NCBI GenBank assembly: GCA_034430415.1
Contig: DAOUEN010000159.1
Coordinates: 1 to 5,699 of the forward strand
Length of the DNA stretch: 5,699 bases
Reading direction: 5' to 3'
DNA from: JADFUZ01 sp034430415
GTDB lineage: Bacteria; Chloroflexota; Dehalococcoidia; GIF9; AB-539-J10
Numbering within the stretch: position 1 is the stretch's first letter; every line of letters begins with the position of its first letter. Both the position numbers and the translations under genes were made by a program. The notes beneath the pieces were generated by a model. That model did no database searches. It had not been told where the DNA came from and worked only from the letters and a program-made list of their open reading frames with translations. This document shows, piece after piece, positions 1-5,002 of the stretch.

Positions 1-11
1 ATCACCTCTCC
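1..11 (-). promoter_or_regulatory. Ribosome binding site of a leftward gene beyond the window edge
   Basis: Read on the minus strand this is GGAGAGGTGAT, which matches the 3' end of 16S rRNA well through AGGTGAT. It lies about 10-20 nt downstream of the expected start of the leftward promoter at 29-57. I infer that a minus-strand gene begins within a few bases outside the left edge. The start codon itself is not in the window. Confidence 0.45.
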
Positions 12-15
12 GTAT

Positions 16-39
16 TGTCGTATATAGGATTATGCGACA
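16..39. repeat. Imperfect palindrome TGTCG...CGACA, likely operator
   Basis: Two 9-bp arms (16-24 and 31-39) match as inverted copies at 8 of 9 positions and flank the 6-bp centre TAGGAT. The repeat covers the -10 element and probable start point of the leftward promoter, which is where a repressor would bind. Two 9-11 bp inverted arms around a 6-bp centre is also the form of a tyrosine-recombinase core site (dif or att type). No recombinase gene is visible, so I prefer the operator reading. Confidence 0.4.
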
Positions 40-57
40 GCATCAAAGAAATGTCAA
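29..57 (-). promoter_or_regulatory. Sigma70-type promoter pointing out of the left edge
   Basis: On the minus strand there is a perfect -35 TTGACA (52-57) and a -10 CATAAT (29-34, five of six consensus bases) separated by 17 bp. Transcription would start near position 22, about 10 nt before the SD-like sequence at 1-11. The agreement of -35, spacing, -10 and SD makes this one of the better supported promoters here. The gene served lies outside the window. Confidence 0.6.
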
Positions 58-100
58 CGGATGTCGGCTCTGCGGGAGGACCGGGCCAGACCAGCTCACA

Positions 101-137
101 GAGATTGCTTCGGCACCATGCGGTGCCTCGCAATGAC
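101..137. repeat. REP-like hairpin element (GAGATTGCTTC...GCAATGAC)
   Basis: An outer stem ATTGC/GCAAT (104-108 with 130-134) and an inner perfect 6-bp stem GGCACC/GGTGCC (112-117 with 122-127) enclose the loop ATGC, with a small internal loop between the stems. The ends GAGATTGCTTC and GCAATGAC are the hallmark of a family of short interspersed palindromes that I know from several bacterial phyla, normally between genes. It has no coding capacity, and its function is unknown. Confidence 0.75.
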
Positions 138-149
138 AGTAAAGGGTGG

Positions 150-247
150 GTGATGCGTGATGGGAGACGAGTCGAGAGTCGGGAGTCGGCAGTCGATAGT
201 CGGGAGTCGAGAGACGGCAGTGGACGGTCGATAGTCGATAGTCGGGA
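150..247. repeat. Heptanucleotide tandem array, 14 units
   Basis: Fourteen consecutive 7-bp units run without a phase break. The first two are GTGATGC and GTGATGG, the third is GAGACGA, and the rest follow GTCGRNA (GTCGAGA, GTCGGGA, GTCGGCA, GTCGATA and so on, with variants GACGGCA and GTGGACG). A 7-bp period is incompatible with reading-frame maintenance, so the long open frames across it are artefacts. It begins 16 bp after the REP-like hairpin. It may be a slippage-prone spacer or a target for a repeat-binding protein; the sequence does not decide. Confidence 0.85.
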
Positions 248-285
248 GGGCATCCCGATGATAGTCTAGACTTGCAGGATCCTGC
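242..285. repeat. Three adjacent palindromes closing the heptamer array
   Basis: A 6-bp stem TCGGGA/TCCCGA with a 5-nt loop (242-258) overlaps the last array units. It is followed by the perfect palindrome AGTCTAGACT (263-272) and, one base later, by the perfect 12-bp palindrome GCAGGATCCTGC (274-285). No T-run follows, so this is not a standard terminator. It probably belongs to the same repeat module as the hairpin and array upstream. Confidence 0.6.
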
Positions 286-324
286 GCCTGACCTGTCTTT
301 GTAAGAGGAACCCACCAGAGGCTA

Positions 325-354
325 TTGACAGAGCACGAGGTAGCGTACGATACT
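325..354 (+). promoter_or_regulatory. Promoter of the 586-residue gene (TTGACA-N18-GATACT)
   Basis: A perfect -35 TTGACA (325-330) is followed after 18 bp by GATACT (349-354), four of six -10 consensus bases including the key A2 and T6. Transcription would start near 361 and give a leader of about 110 nt before the ATG at 474. The segment 325-358 matches the promoter at 2336-2369 at 24 of 34 positions, spacer bases GAGG included. Confidence 0.6.
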
Positions 355-369
355 AGGCAAACGTAGATG

Positions 370-387
370 CATACCATCAATGGTATG
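370..387. promoter_or_regulatory. Perfect 18-bp inverted repeat in the leader, likely operator
   Basis: CATACCAT-CA-ATGGTATG is two perfect 8-bp inverted arms around a 2-bp centre, placed about +10 to +27 from the predicted start. The tight centre suits a dimeric helix-turn-helix repressor better than an RNA hairpin, because a 2-nt loop cannot close all 8 pairs. A weaker 5-bp stem CCTGA/TCAGG (400-404 with 416-420) lies further down the same leader. The binding protein is unknown. Confidence 0.5.
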
Positions 388-473
388 ATGCAGCATGTTC
401 CTGATGATTAGCCCCTCAGGCAAAGGCGGCGTGGGGAAGTAGCCGGCAGGAAGAAGGTACAGGAGGTCTCAAG

Positions 474-2234
474 ATGGCAAAACCCGGCCAGGATGTCGAG
501 AAAGACGAGCATGCGGGCGGGCCAGAGAGAAAGCTCAGGCTTTTGCTGGATAAGTCACATGGGGAAGAACACGACCCGTATTACGAAATCGTCGTGCTTC
601 TATCCGCGCGCTGTGAAGTCACGATTCTGAAAAAGAAACCGCTGGACCCGGACATACTGCGCAAGAATGACGCCTTTGTGCTCATCTCCCCGAACAAATC
701 GTGGGAGGAATCTGATATCGAAACGGTGCGAAGATACGTGGAGCACGAGGGTGGCATTCTCCTCGTTTTGACACTCGACGGTCGCGAGCCAGAGCGTCTG
801 AACAAGCTTCTCGAACCGGCCGGGCTCTCACTCATTCCCGGTAAGATTGAGGACAAATACCTGGACGCAGAGAGCCTTCAGAGGTCGCAGTTGCTTGAAG
901 GTGTGAAGTCGCTTGCCCTGGGTGACGTCTGGGGAAGCAAGAGCACGAGAATAGCGACGTCAAACGAAGCCGAGCTGGTGCTGCGACTAAAGGACGCGAC
1001 TATCGGGGCGAAACGGAATCTGGGAAAGGGGGCAGTGTACTTGTTTTCCTGCCTGCCTGTTCTTGGTAACAAGCAATTGAAACAGCCGGACAACAGCCGA
1101 TTTCTGGACAACCTGCTGAAGTCCCTGGCGAGGCCACAGGCGACGCTAACCCCGCCGGCCGATGATATACAGAGACAACCTGAGCCCGTGGATGAGGGAG
1201 AGGCAGAGATGTCCCAGGGCAGGTCCAGGGAATCTGGCTTTCTTGTTCCGTGGGAAAGGAAGCTCTGTGTGTCCTGCATGTACAACGTGGACTACAGGCG
1301 GTTTGAGTCCTCCATGAGCATAGCGCATATCTCTCCGATTGCCACCGGCCGCGACACCTGCGCCCTGAGATGGTCAGTGGCTCACGAGCCGTGCGAATAC
1401 TACTGTGGGTGGTTCGGGCCCGCCGGCGCGCAAGAGATCGAGCTCAGCAGCGCCCGGCCAGTCGTTCTCGCATTGAACAAGGAAGCCGGACTGCAACGCT
1501 TGAGGTCGCTGGAGGAGGCAGAGACCCCGCTCAACCTGCTAAGGGTTCAAGAATTCCTGCTGACTCACGGTTACCGGATAAAACGAGACCAGATATGTAA
1601 TCGCTGTATTGAGTACTATGGCAGCCAACCGAGGCGTCTATTGCCGCGTGATTACTGGTCACATCAGCACCGGCAGACCGTATGTACGATCCTGGCGTTG
1701 GAGTTTGTGAGCGAGCACAACGGCTGCCAAGCAGGCGACATCGAGACGTACAGTGAGTCGGTCGGCTGGGCCAAGGAGGATGGGATTAAGCCCAAGGTCG
1801 AAGCATTGAGGAAACAGGGCCTGGTGACGACTAATCCCGAGCCGCGCCGTCTCCGCGGTCTTGACCCCACCGCCCGGGTGGAGATAGTCAAGACGGGCAG
1901 TGACAGCCTGGACAGCCTGAGGGAAACGGCGCAAAGGGTACTGAAGTTCGTCGAGGAGAAGAAGGCCTGCCAGGTGCCAGAACTCAAGAAGTACTGGCAG
2001 GAAGACTGCTCTGATGTCATTCATACATTCGCCGTTCTGGGGTTGAGCCATAGCGAATTGAACTGGCATTTGCCCATGCTGGCACCGATGGTATGGAAGG
2101 AATATCTGGATGTTGTTGAGGAATCGCCTCTCAGGGCTATGTTCAGCGACGAGAACATGGTAAGAGTGGCGGCAAAAGGTCAACAGCAGTGCCGGGAAAC
2201 GGGGCATCTGCCTCTGAGGAGTCTATACACGTAG
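474..2234 (+). CDS. Multidomain protein: GATase/DUF4350-like domain, Cys-rich centre, winged-helix-like region
   Basis: I do not recognise a named family for the whole 586-residue protein. Residues about 20-218 look like the class I glutamine-amidotransferase-like fold seen in DUF4350/GIFT-type domains: LRLLLDKSHG, then a hydrophobic strand ending FVLISPN (68-74), a helix leading to YVEHEGGILLVLT (88-100), and GKGAVYLFS near 185-192. No catalytic Cys/His/Glu triad is evident, so it is probably a binding domain. A low-complexity linker (224-254) leads to a cysteine-rich part: C265-x2-C268, C296, H304, C307, C311 and C375-x2-C378, suggestive of bound zinc. Residues about 400-470 resemble a winged helix (EDGIKPKVEALRKQGLVTT), followed by a helical C-terminus. 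There is no signal peptide or membrane helix, so it is likely cytoplasmic. The start is well set by AGGAGG 7 nt upstream. A regulatory or sensor role is plausible but unproven. Confidence 0.85.
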   Translation: MAKPGQDVEKDEHAGGPERKLRLLLDKSHGEEHDPYYEIVVLLSARCEVTILKKKPLDPDILRKNDAFVLISPNKSWEESDIETVRRYVEHEGGILLVLTLDGREPERLNKLLEPAGLSLIPGKIEDKYLDAESLQRSQLLEGVKSLALGDVWGSKSTRIATSNEAELVLRLKDATIGAKRNLGKGAVYLFSCLPVLGNKQLKQPDNSRFLDNLLKSLARPQATLTPPADDIQRQPEPVDEGEAEMSQGRSRESGFLVPWERKLCVSCMYNVDYRRFESSMSIAHISPIATGRDTCALRWSVAHEPCEYYCGWFGPAGAQEIELSSARPVVLALNKEAGLQRLRSLEEAETPLNLLRVQEFLLTHGYRIKRDQICNRCIEYYGSQPRRLLPRDYWSHQHRQTVCTILALEFVSEHNGCQAGDIETYSESVGWAKEDGIKPKVEALRKQGLVTTNPEPRRLRGLDPTARVEIVKTGSDSLDSLRETAQRVLKFVEEKKACQVPELKKYWQEDCSDVIHTFAVLGLSHSELNWHLPMLAPMVWKEYLDVVEESPLRAMFSDENMVRVAAKGQQQCRETGHLPLRSLYT

Positions 2235-2270
2235 ACTCTTAGGAACGGCCTGGCGTTCACATCAGTTCCT
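2217..2270 (+). terminator. Hairpin pair across the stop codon of the 586-residue gene
   Basis: AGTCTA/TAGACT (2220-2225 with 2232-2237) extends to a 9-bp stem with one G-U pair (2217-2240) around a 6-nt loop, and contains the TAG stop. Directly after it, AGGAAC (2241-2246) and GTTCCT (2265-2270) form a second stem. Neither is followed by a T-run, so intrinsic termination is doubtful. It may instead protect the mRNA 3' end or act with Rho. Confidence 0.35.
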
Positions 2271-2335
2271 TAGACGCTGTCAACGGAATGGAAGGGAGGT
2301 GTGGTGTCACCGATCATATGAACGAGTACAGGGGG

Positions 2336-2365
2336 TTGACAGAACAAGAGGAACGGCGTGATACT
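2336..2365 (+). promoter_or_regulatory. Promoter of the TerB-like gene (TTGACA-N18-GATACT)
   Basis: A perfect -35 TTGACA (2336-2341) and a -10 GATACT (2360-2365) are separated by 18 bp, with the same hexamers and spacing as at 325-354. The start would be near 2372, giving a leader of about 78 nt. A short palindrome GGTG-T-CACC (2303-2311) lies upstream. The remainder of the 215-bp gap 2235-2449 holds the terminator-like hairpins and the leader described separately. Confidence 0.6.
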
Positions 2366-2366
2366 A

Positions 2367-2394
2367 ACCCAGACGGGTAGCGGCAACGCTTTTT
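2367..2394 (+). other. Two small hairpins and a T-run in the TerB leader
   Basis: ACCC-AGAC-GGGT (2367-2378) is followed at once by AGCG-GCAA-CGCT (2379-2390), whose loop is a GNRA tetraloop, and then by a run of five T (2390-2394). This looks like a weak intrinsic terminator at the very start of the transcript. The CGGGT at 2374-2378 could instead pair with ACCCG at 2406-2410, so an attenuation switch is conceivable. The stems have only 4 bp, so chance is a real alternative. Confidence 0.3.
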
Positions 2395-2449
2395 GAAGGT
2401 AATTCACCCGGCTTCATGAGGTCAATTCTCAGAAAGAAAGGAGGAACCG

Positions 2450-2917
2450 ATGAAGGAGAAATTCACCCCGGAGGAGTGGCAGCTCCTGAAGCTTCTGCCC
2501 TTTCAGGTCTTTGTATTGGTGGCTGGTGCAGACGGCCGGATTGACAAGGAGGAGATAGCCCAGCTACAGAAGGATTTGCGCGACGCTCCGTTCTACAAAG
2601 ATGCGCTGCACAAGGAGCTCTTCATCGACATCGTGTCTTCGGATATCAACGCTCTCATTCGGGAAGTAGCAGATGTTTCGAAGCTGGCTGAGCGGGCAAA
2701 TCGAATGAAGACAGTGCTCAAGCAGAAGCTGACGCCCGAAGAATACCAGAGTTTCCTGGGAAGCATGTTCATCAACGGTCTTAAGGTGGCGCGTGCTTCC
2801 GGGGGAGGAGTCCTGGGGTTGGGGGATAAGGTCAGTGAAGAAGAGAAGCGCGCATTGGCCACGTTTGCAGCTATCTTTGAGGTTAATGTAGGAGGTCTGT
2901 CAAAGCTCTTCAGCTAG
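2450..2917 (+). CDS. TerB-like (tellurite-resistance TerB fold) protein
   Basis: A soluble 155-residue, mostly helical protein. Residues 19-40 (QVFVLVAGADGRIDKEEIAQ) carry the TerB hallmark: a hydrophobic helix, then the acidic D28-G-x-I-D32-x-x-E35 turn. A second related turn, GLGDKVSEEEKRAL (123-136), near the C-terminus gives the internal two-fold arrangement expected of this all-helical fold. TerB domains are known or predicted to bind divalent metal through such acidic residues and work in cytoplasmic or membrane-linked stress assemblies; tellurite resistance itself is not implied. No other ter genes are nearby. AAAGGAGG 5 nt upstream fixes the ATG. It has its own promoter, which resembles that of the preceding gene. 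It faces the minus-strand group across 128 bp. A DUF533-type relative is the main alternative. Confidence 0.8.
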   Translation: MKEKFTPEEWQLLKLLPFQVFVLVAGADGRIDKEEIAQLQKDLRDAPFYKDALHKELFIDIVSSDINALIREVADVSKLAERANRMKTVLKQKLTPEEYQSFLGSMFINGLKVARASGGGVLGLGDKVSEEEKRALATFAAIFEVNVGGLSKLFS

Positions 2918-2929
2918 CACCAGGGCAAG

Positions 2930-2967
2930 GTCCTCCTGCTCTGAGCACCGCAGGGCGGTGGAAGGAC
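2930..2967. terminator. Nested stem between convergent genes
   Basis: An outer GTCCT/AGGAC (2930-2934 with 2963-2967) encloses CACCG/CGGTG (2946-2950 with 2956-2960). It lies in the 128-bp gap between two converging genes, where a shared terminator is expected. Neither strand has a T-run next to it, so the call rests on position and pairing only. I see nothing else in the gap. Confidence 0.35.
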
Positions 2968-3045
2968 AACACAGCTACCTCATTGGCCGTCGCTGGGGCA
3001 AGTTTCTTCAGGTCTCCAATACAAATTTCATTCCTTTCCGGCCCA

Positions 3046-3900
3046 CTAGTACGGCACAGCAACCAGGTAGAACACCAGCAAGATAATCGCAATCCCGACC
3101 ACAAACACAGCGGCCATCATTCCGATCTCTTTGCCAGTGCCACCGTGTGCGAGTACAGGTCCTTTCACTGGTATGAACGGTGGCATGAACCTCACACGCT
3201 CCTGATAGTGCTCATACTCACTACCGAACCTCTCGATGAGCTTCCCTTCCTCGTGCATACCCAGACACACTAACACATACGAGACGATGAACCAGATCAC
3301 CAGGTCGATGACCGACGATCCCCAGAGGGCGAATCCCCCCGTCCAGAGGATGATGCCAAGGTGTTGAGGATGACGGATGGTCGCGTACAAGCCATCAGTG
3401 TCCAGACGACCCCGATGTCTGGCTCTGACGACCCGGACTAGACCGACTACGATGAGCGCAAACCCGACGGAGATGAAGCCCGTGACGATTGGCTCATGGG
3501 CTGCTGTGTACTGGATGGGCAGATAGCCCTTGTGTGCGGGATGCAGACCCAGTGAGTAGGTGATCCGCTCGACCGGAAACATGAGCGGGAAGATCAGCAG
3601 GAACGCACCGGACATGCTCAACAACGCTTGGGAGAGCAGACTCACGTAGACAATCCACGAGCCAGCATAGGCGACTGCTGTTGCTGACCTGGCAATCGCC
3701 GATGTAAGCAGTGAAGCCAGAAGGACCATGCCAAACGGGGCAACCACTGCAAGGACTACCAGTGACCGGCCAGAGGTGTGAACAGGGATTTGCTCGTGAA
3801 AGAGGATGTCAAGGTTGAAGGCATGCAGGCCCAGTCGGATGAGGGTGAAGGCTATGACTGCCAGGACTGTGACTGCCAACCATGATTGCCAGTGCTTCAT
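3046..3900 (-). CDS. Integral membrane methyltransferase, isoprenylcysteine (ICMT)/phospholipid methyltransferase-like
   Basis: A 284-residue polytopic membrane protein with hydrophobic segments near 5-25, 44-70, 73-108, 136-158, 181-213 and 258-280. The C-terminal half carries the S-adenosylmethionine-binding signature of the ICMT/PEMT superfamily: DGLYATIRHPQHLG (169-182, with R176-H177-P178), then EEGKLIERFGSEYEHYQ (217-233) and the closing RFMPPFIP. Members use SAM to methylate isoprenylcysteine, phospholipid or other hydrophobic substrates in the membrane; bacterial substrates are mostly unknown and nothing here identifies one. I chose the ATG at 3900 because GGAG lies 6 nt upstream. An in-frame ATG at 3915 would add MSECP but has no SD. 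It follows the 124-residue membrane gene by 24 bp, so the two are almost certainly co-transcribed. The N-terminal helices beyond the methyltransferase core may shape the substrate site. Confidence 0.85.
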   Translation of the reverse strand: MKHWQSWLAVTVLAVIAFTLIRLGLHAFNLDILFHEQIPVHTSGRSLVVLAVVAPFGMVLLASLLTSAIARSATAVAYAGSWIVYVSLLSQALLSMSGAFLLIFPLMFPVERITYSLGLHPAHKGYLPIQYTAAHEPIVTGFISVGFALIVVGLVRVVRARHRGRLDTDGLYATIRHPQHLGIILWTGGFALWGSSVIDLVIWFIVSYVLVCLGMHEEGKLIERFGSEYEHYQERVRFMPPFIPVKGPVLAHGGTGKEIGMMAAVFVVGIAIILLVFYLVAVPY

Positions 3901-3924
3901 CGGGCACTCCGACATGTTTGGTCG

Positions 3925-4299
3925 CTACAACGTTGACTGCGATGCCGGGCGCAGTGTCTCGCTCACGTGGAACTGCAGCCAGAAAGCATATACCAGGCAT
4001 ACGATGCCTCCCAGCTGGACAAGCTGAACACCCAATCCGACCATGGACATCGCAGCAGCAGCATCAGATGCTGTCCAGCCTCTGTTCATGAGCAATGGTG
4101 GTAATCCAGCCAGGGGTAAGCGCAGCAACGCGCCCGCAAGCATGAGTGCACTACCGACGATCAACAGGCTGACAGGCTTGCCCCCGCCACGAAGCTTTAA
4201 GAGTACCGCGACCACAAGTGCTGCTGTCCAGCCAATCAGTGAGGGTAGTGTGAGCACCAACTGTCCACCCGCGAAGTGGACCATGTCGATGAGTTCCAT
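3925..4299 (-). CDS. Small three-helix membrane protein of unknown function
   Basis: 124 residues with three predicted membrane helices at about 13-35, 42-62 and 82-108, joined by a short basic loop (LKLRGGGK, 34-41) and a loop ending in MNRGWTASD (71-79). I recognise no family or catalytic motif. The start is secure: GGAGGTGAT, an almost ideal SD, has its GGAGG core 6 nt before the ATG. It lies directly upstream of the methyltransferase-like gene with a 24-bp gap and should be translated from the same message, so it may be a partner or accessory of that enzyme (inference from position only). Its SD abuts the transposase fragment, so an insertion has replaced the sequence that originally lay upstream. 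Confidence 0.75.
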   Translation of the reverse strand: MELIDMVHFAGGQLVLTLPSLIGWTAALVVAVLLKLRGGGKPVSLLIVGSALMLAGALLRLPLAGLPPLLMNRGWTASDAAAAMSMVGLGVQLVQLGGIVCLVYAFWLQFHVSETLRPASQSTL

Positions 4300-4327
4300 T
4301 CATCACCTCCGGTATAAGCAGTAATCT

Positions 4328-4420
4328 CTCGAAGTCATTCGGTGAGCGGTAGCCAATCGCGGAATGAAGTCTCTTCTGATCATGGGTCTCCTCGGTGAGA
4401 TGCTGAATAGATTCAATGAG
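4328..4420 (-). pseudogene. IS3-type transposase C-terminal fragment
   Basis: The minus strand encodes about 31 residues containing DQKRLHSAIGYRSPNDFE, which closely matches the conserved C-terminal end of IS3-family OrfB (DDE) transposases (typically YNxxRLHSALGYxSPxxFE). The catalytic D, D and E residues lie upstream in intact enzymes and are absent; the stretch starts abruptly near 4420, just below the stop codon of the 111-residue gene. No terminal inverted repeats are recognisable. This is the scar of an element that inserted between two genes and was then almost wholly deleted. IS481 is a less likely source, since its transposases end in a related motif. Confidence 0.75.
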
Positions 4421-4427
4421 GGAAGGA

Positions 4428-4763
4428 CTAGGCAAACTCGTCTTTGGACAGGGCTATGAGTATAATCGCCGGTATACCCAACGGAAGCACCGACAAAGTA
4501 CCTGCAATTGAACCAGTAAGGGACCATCCCCACCTCTTTCTACGCATGGCAAAAACCCCACCTATCAAAGCAAGTATTCCGACAACAATTGACATAATAG
4601 GTACTCCAAAGATAATGCTTGGCACAAACGGAGGTATATCTCCCTTACCAAGTCCGGTCACACCGCTAAGACCAACAGCATAATTGACAGCCCCTAGTGA
4701 AGCAAGAACGCCAGAGATTATTGTGAGGATTCCTCCAATTTTGGGTTTATTCGTCTTTTTCAT
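4428..4763 (-). CDS. Small glycine-rich three-helix membrane protein
   Basis: 111 residues. After a basic start (MKKTNKPK) there are three hydrophobic segments at about 9-33, 48-73 and 80-105, with the positive loop MRRKRWG (73-79) between the second and third and the ending ALSKDEFA. The layout resembles short uncharacterised membrane proteins (DUF4064-like) ending in an IALSKxEF tail; I can give no biochemical role. AGGAAAGG about 7 nt upstream serves the ATG. It is visibly more AT-rich than its neighbours, which suggests a separate origin. It is divergent from the MarR gene and first in the minus-strand group, but the 128-bp gap holding the transposase scar leaves open whether transcription continues into the next genes. 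Confidence 0.75.
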   Translation of the reverse strand: MKKTNKPKIGGILTIISGVLASLGAVNYAVGLSGVTGLGKGDIPPFVPSIIFGVPIMSIVVGILALIGGVFAMRRKRWGWSLTGSIAGTLSVLPLGIPAIILIALSKDEFA

Positions 4764-4791
4764 ATCTGGCCCTTTCCTGAAAGTAATACTG

Positions 4792-4821
4792 AGCCTAGCA
4801 CGTCAGCGTGCTGTGTATCAA
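4792..4821 (-). promoter_or_regulatory. Weak candidate promoter for the 111-residue gene
   Basis: The minus strand has TTGATA (4816-4821, five of six -35 bases) and TAGGCT (4792-4797, T1, A2 and T6 matching) 18 bp apart, with a start about 20 nt before the SD. The poor -10 makes it uncertain. The inverted repeat 4797-4812 fills its spacer, as expected of a regulated promoter. Confidence 0.3.
4797..4812. promoter_or_regulatory. Inverted repeat AGCACG-TCAG-CGTGCT, candidate MarR operator
   Basis: Perfect 6-bp arms around a 4-bp centre form a 16-bp site in the divergent region between the MarR gene and the membrane-protein gene. MarR dimers typically bind 16-20 bp palindromes next to their own and neighbouring promoters. 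It sits between the -35 and -10 of the weak leftward promoter and about 100 bp upstream of the rightward one. Binding by this MarR is an inference. Confidence 0.45.
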
Positions 4822-4912
4822 TAGAGTGTACTCGTCCACATGATTAGTGACAGCCCACCTCCTTTTTCTGACAACTCGCGGGAAAGCGCGCCTTGACTGT
4901 GCCAGCCCCACC

Positions 4913-4942
4913 TTGACAGACCGTGACGCTGTTTCCTATCAT
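4913..4942 (+). promoter_or_regulatory. Promoter of the MarR-family gene (TTGACA-N18-TATCAT)
   Basis: A perfect -35 TTGACA (4913-4918) and a -10 TATCAT (4937-4942, five of six) are separated by 18 bp; the start falls near 4949, leaving a leader of about 55 nt. The -35 and the two bases after it, TTGACAGA, are the same as in the promoters at 325 and 2336. CCTTGAC occurs at 4891-4897 and again at 4911-4917, two helical turns apart, and may mark paired protein-binding half-sites. Confidence 0.65.
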
Positions 4943-4987
4943 AACGCTCTTCGGGATCGGCGATTTCGGTGTCTTGAGTCTCTGAAA

Positions 4988-5002
4988 GGAGGGAATGCCT
5001 CC
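4988..5002 (+). promoter_or_regulatory. SD of the MarR gene inside a GGAGG/CCTCC hairpin
   Basis: The only SD for the MarR gene, GGAGG (4988-4992), is perfectly complementary to CCTCC (4998-5002) across the 5-nt loop GAATG. The hairpin would hide the SD, and the SD is also 12 nt from the ATG at 5005, which is long. An ATG in the loop (4995) opens an overlapping 10-codon frame ending at 5027. Low or regulated translation is the likely outcome. Confidence 0.45.

Noticed and set aside
263..285. TCTAGA and GGATCC side by side, resembling a cloning-vector linker
   Set aside because: The order and flanks match no polylinker I know, and both sites are parts of longer natural palindromes in the repeat block.
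15..380. Open frames on both strands across the repeat block
   Set aside because: They read through a 7-bp tandem array and palindromes, give low-complexity Ser/Arg-rich peptides, and have no SD.
1370..2207. Alternative-frame and antisense open frames inside the 586-residue gene
   Set aside because: They lie wholly within a well supported coding region and show no domain, SD or coherent composition.
2255..2283. Minus-strand TTGACA at 2278-2283 as a promoter into the 586-residue gene
   Set aside because: No acceptable -10 lies 16-18 bp downstream; the candidates read GTGAAC or TGAACG.
2318..2380. Short frame MNEYRGLTEQEERRDTNPDG over the TerB promoter; a similar LTEHE-type reading occurs at 325
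   Set aside because: The similarity is explained by shared promoter hexamers and spacing; the first copy has no start codon in frame and neither has a well placed SD.
2910..3273. Frames crossing the end of the TerB-like gene and the antisense of the methyltransferase gene
   Set aside because: They have no SD and no recognisable domain, and they overlap genes with clear motifs.
4300..4340. Promoter supplied by the transposase fragment (TTATAC/TATACC near the end)
   Set aside because: No -35 is present at a suitable distance, and transcription would start inside the SD of the next gene.
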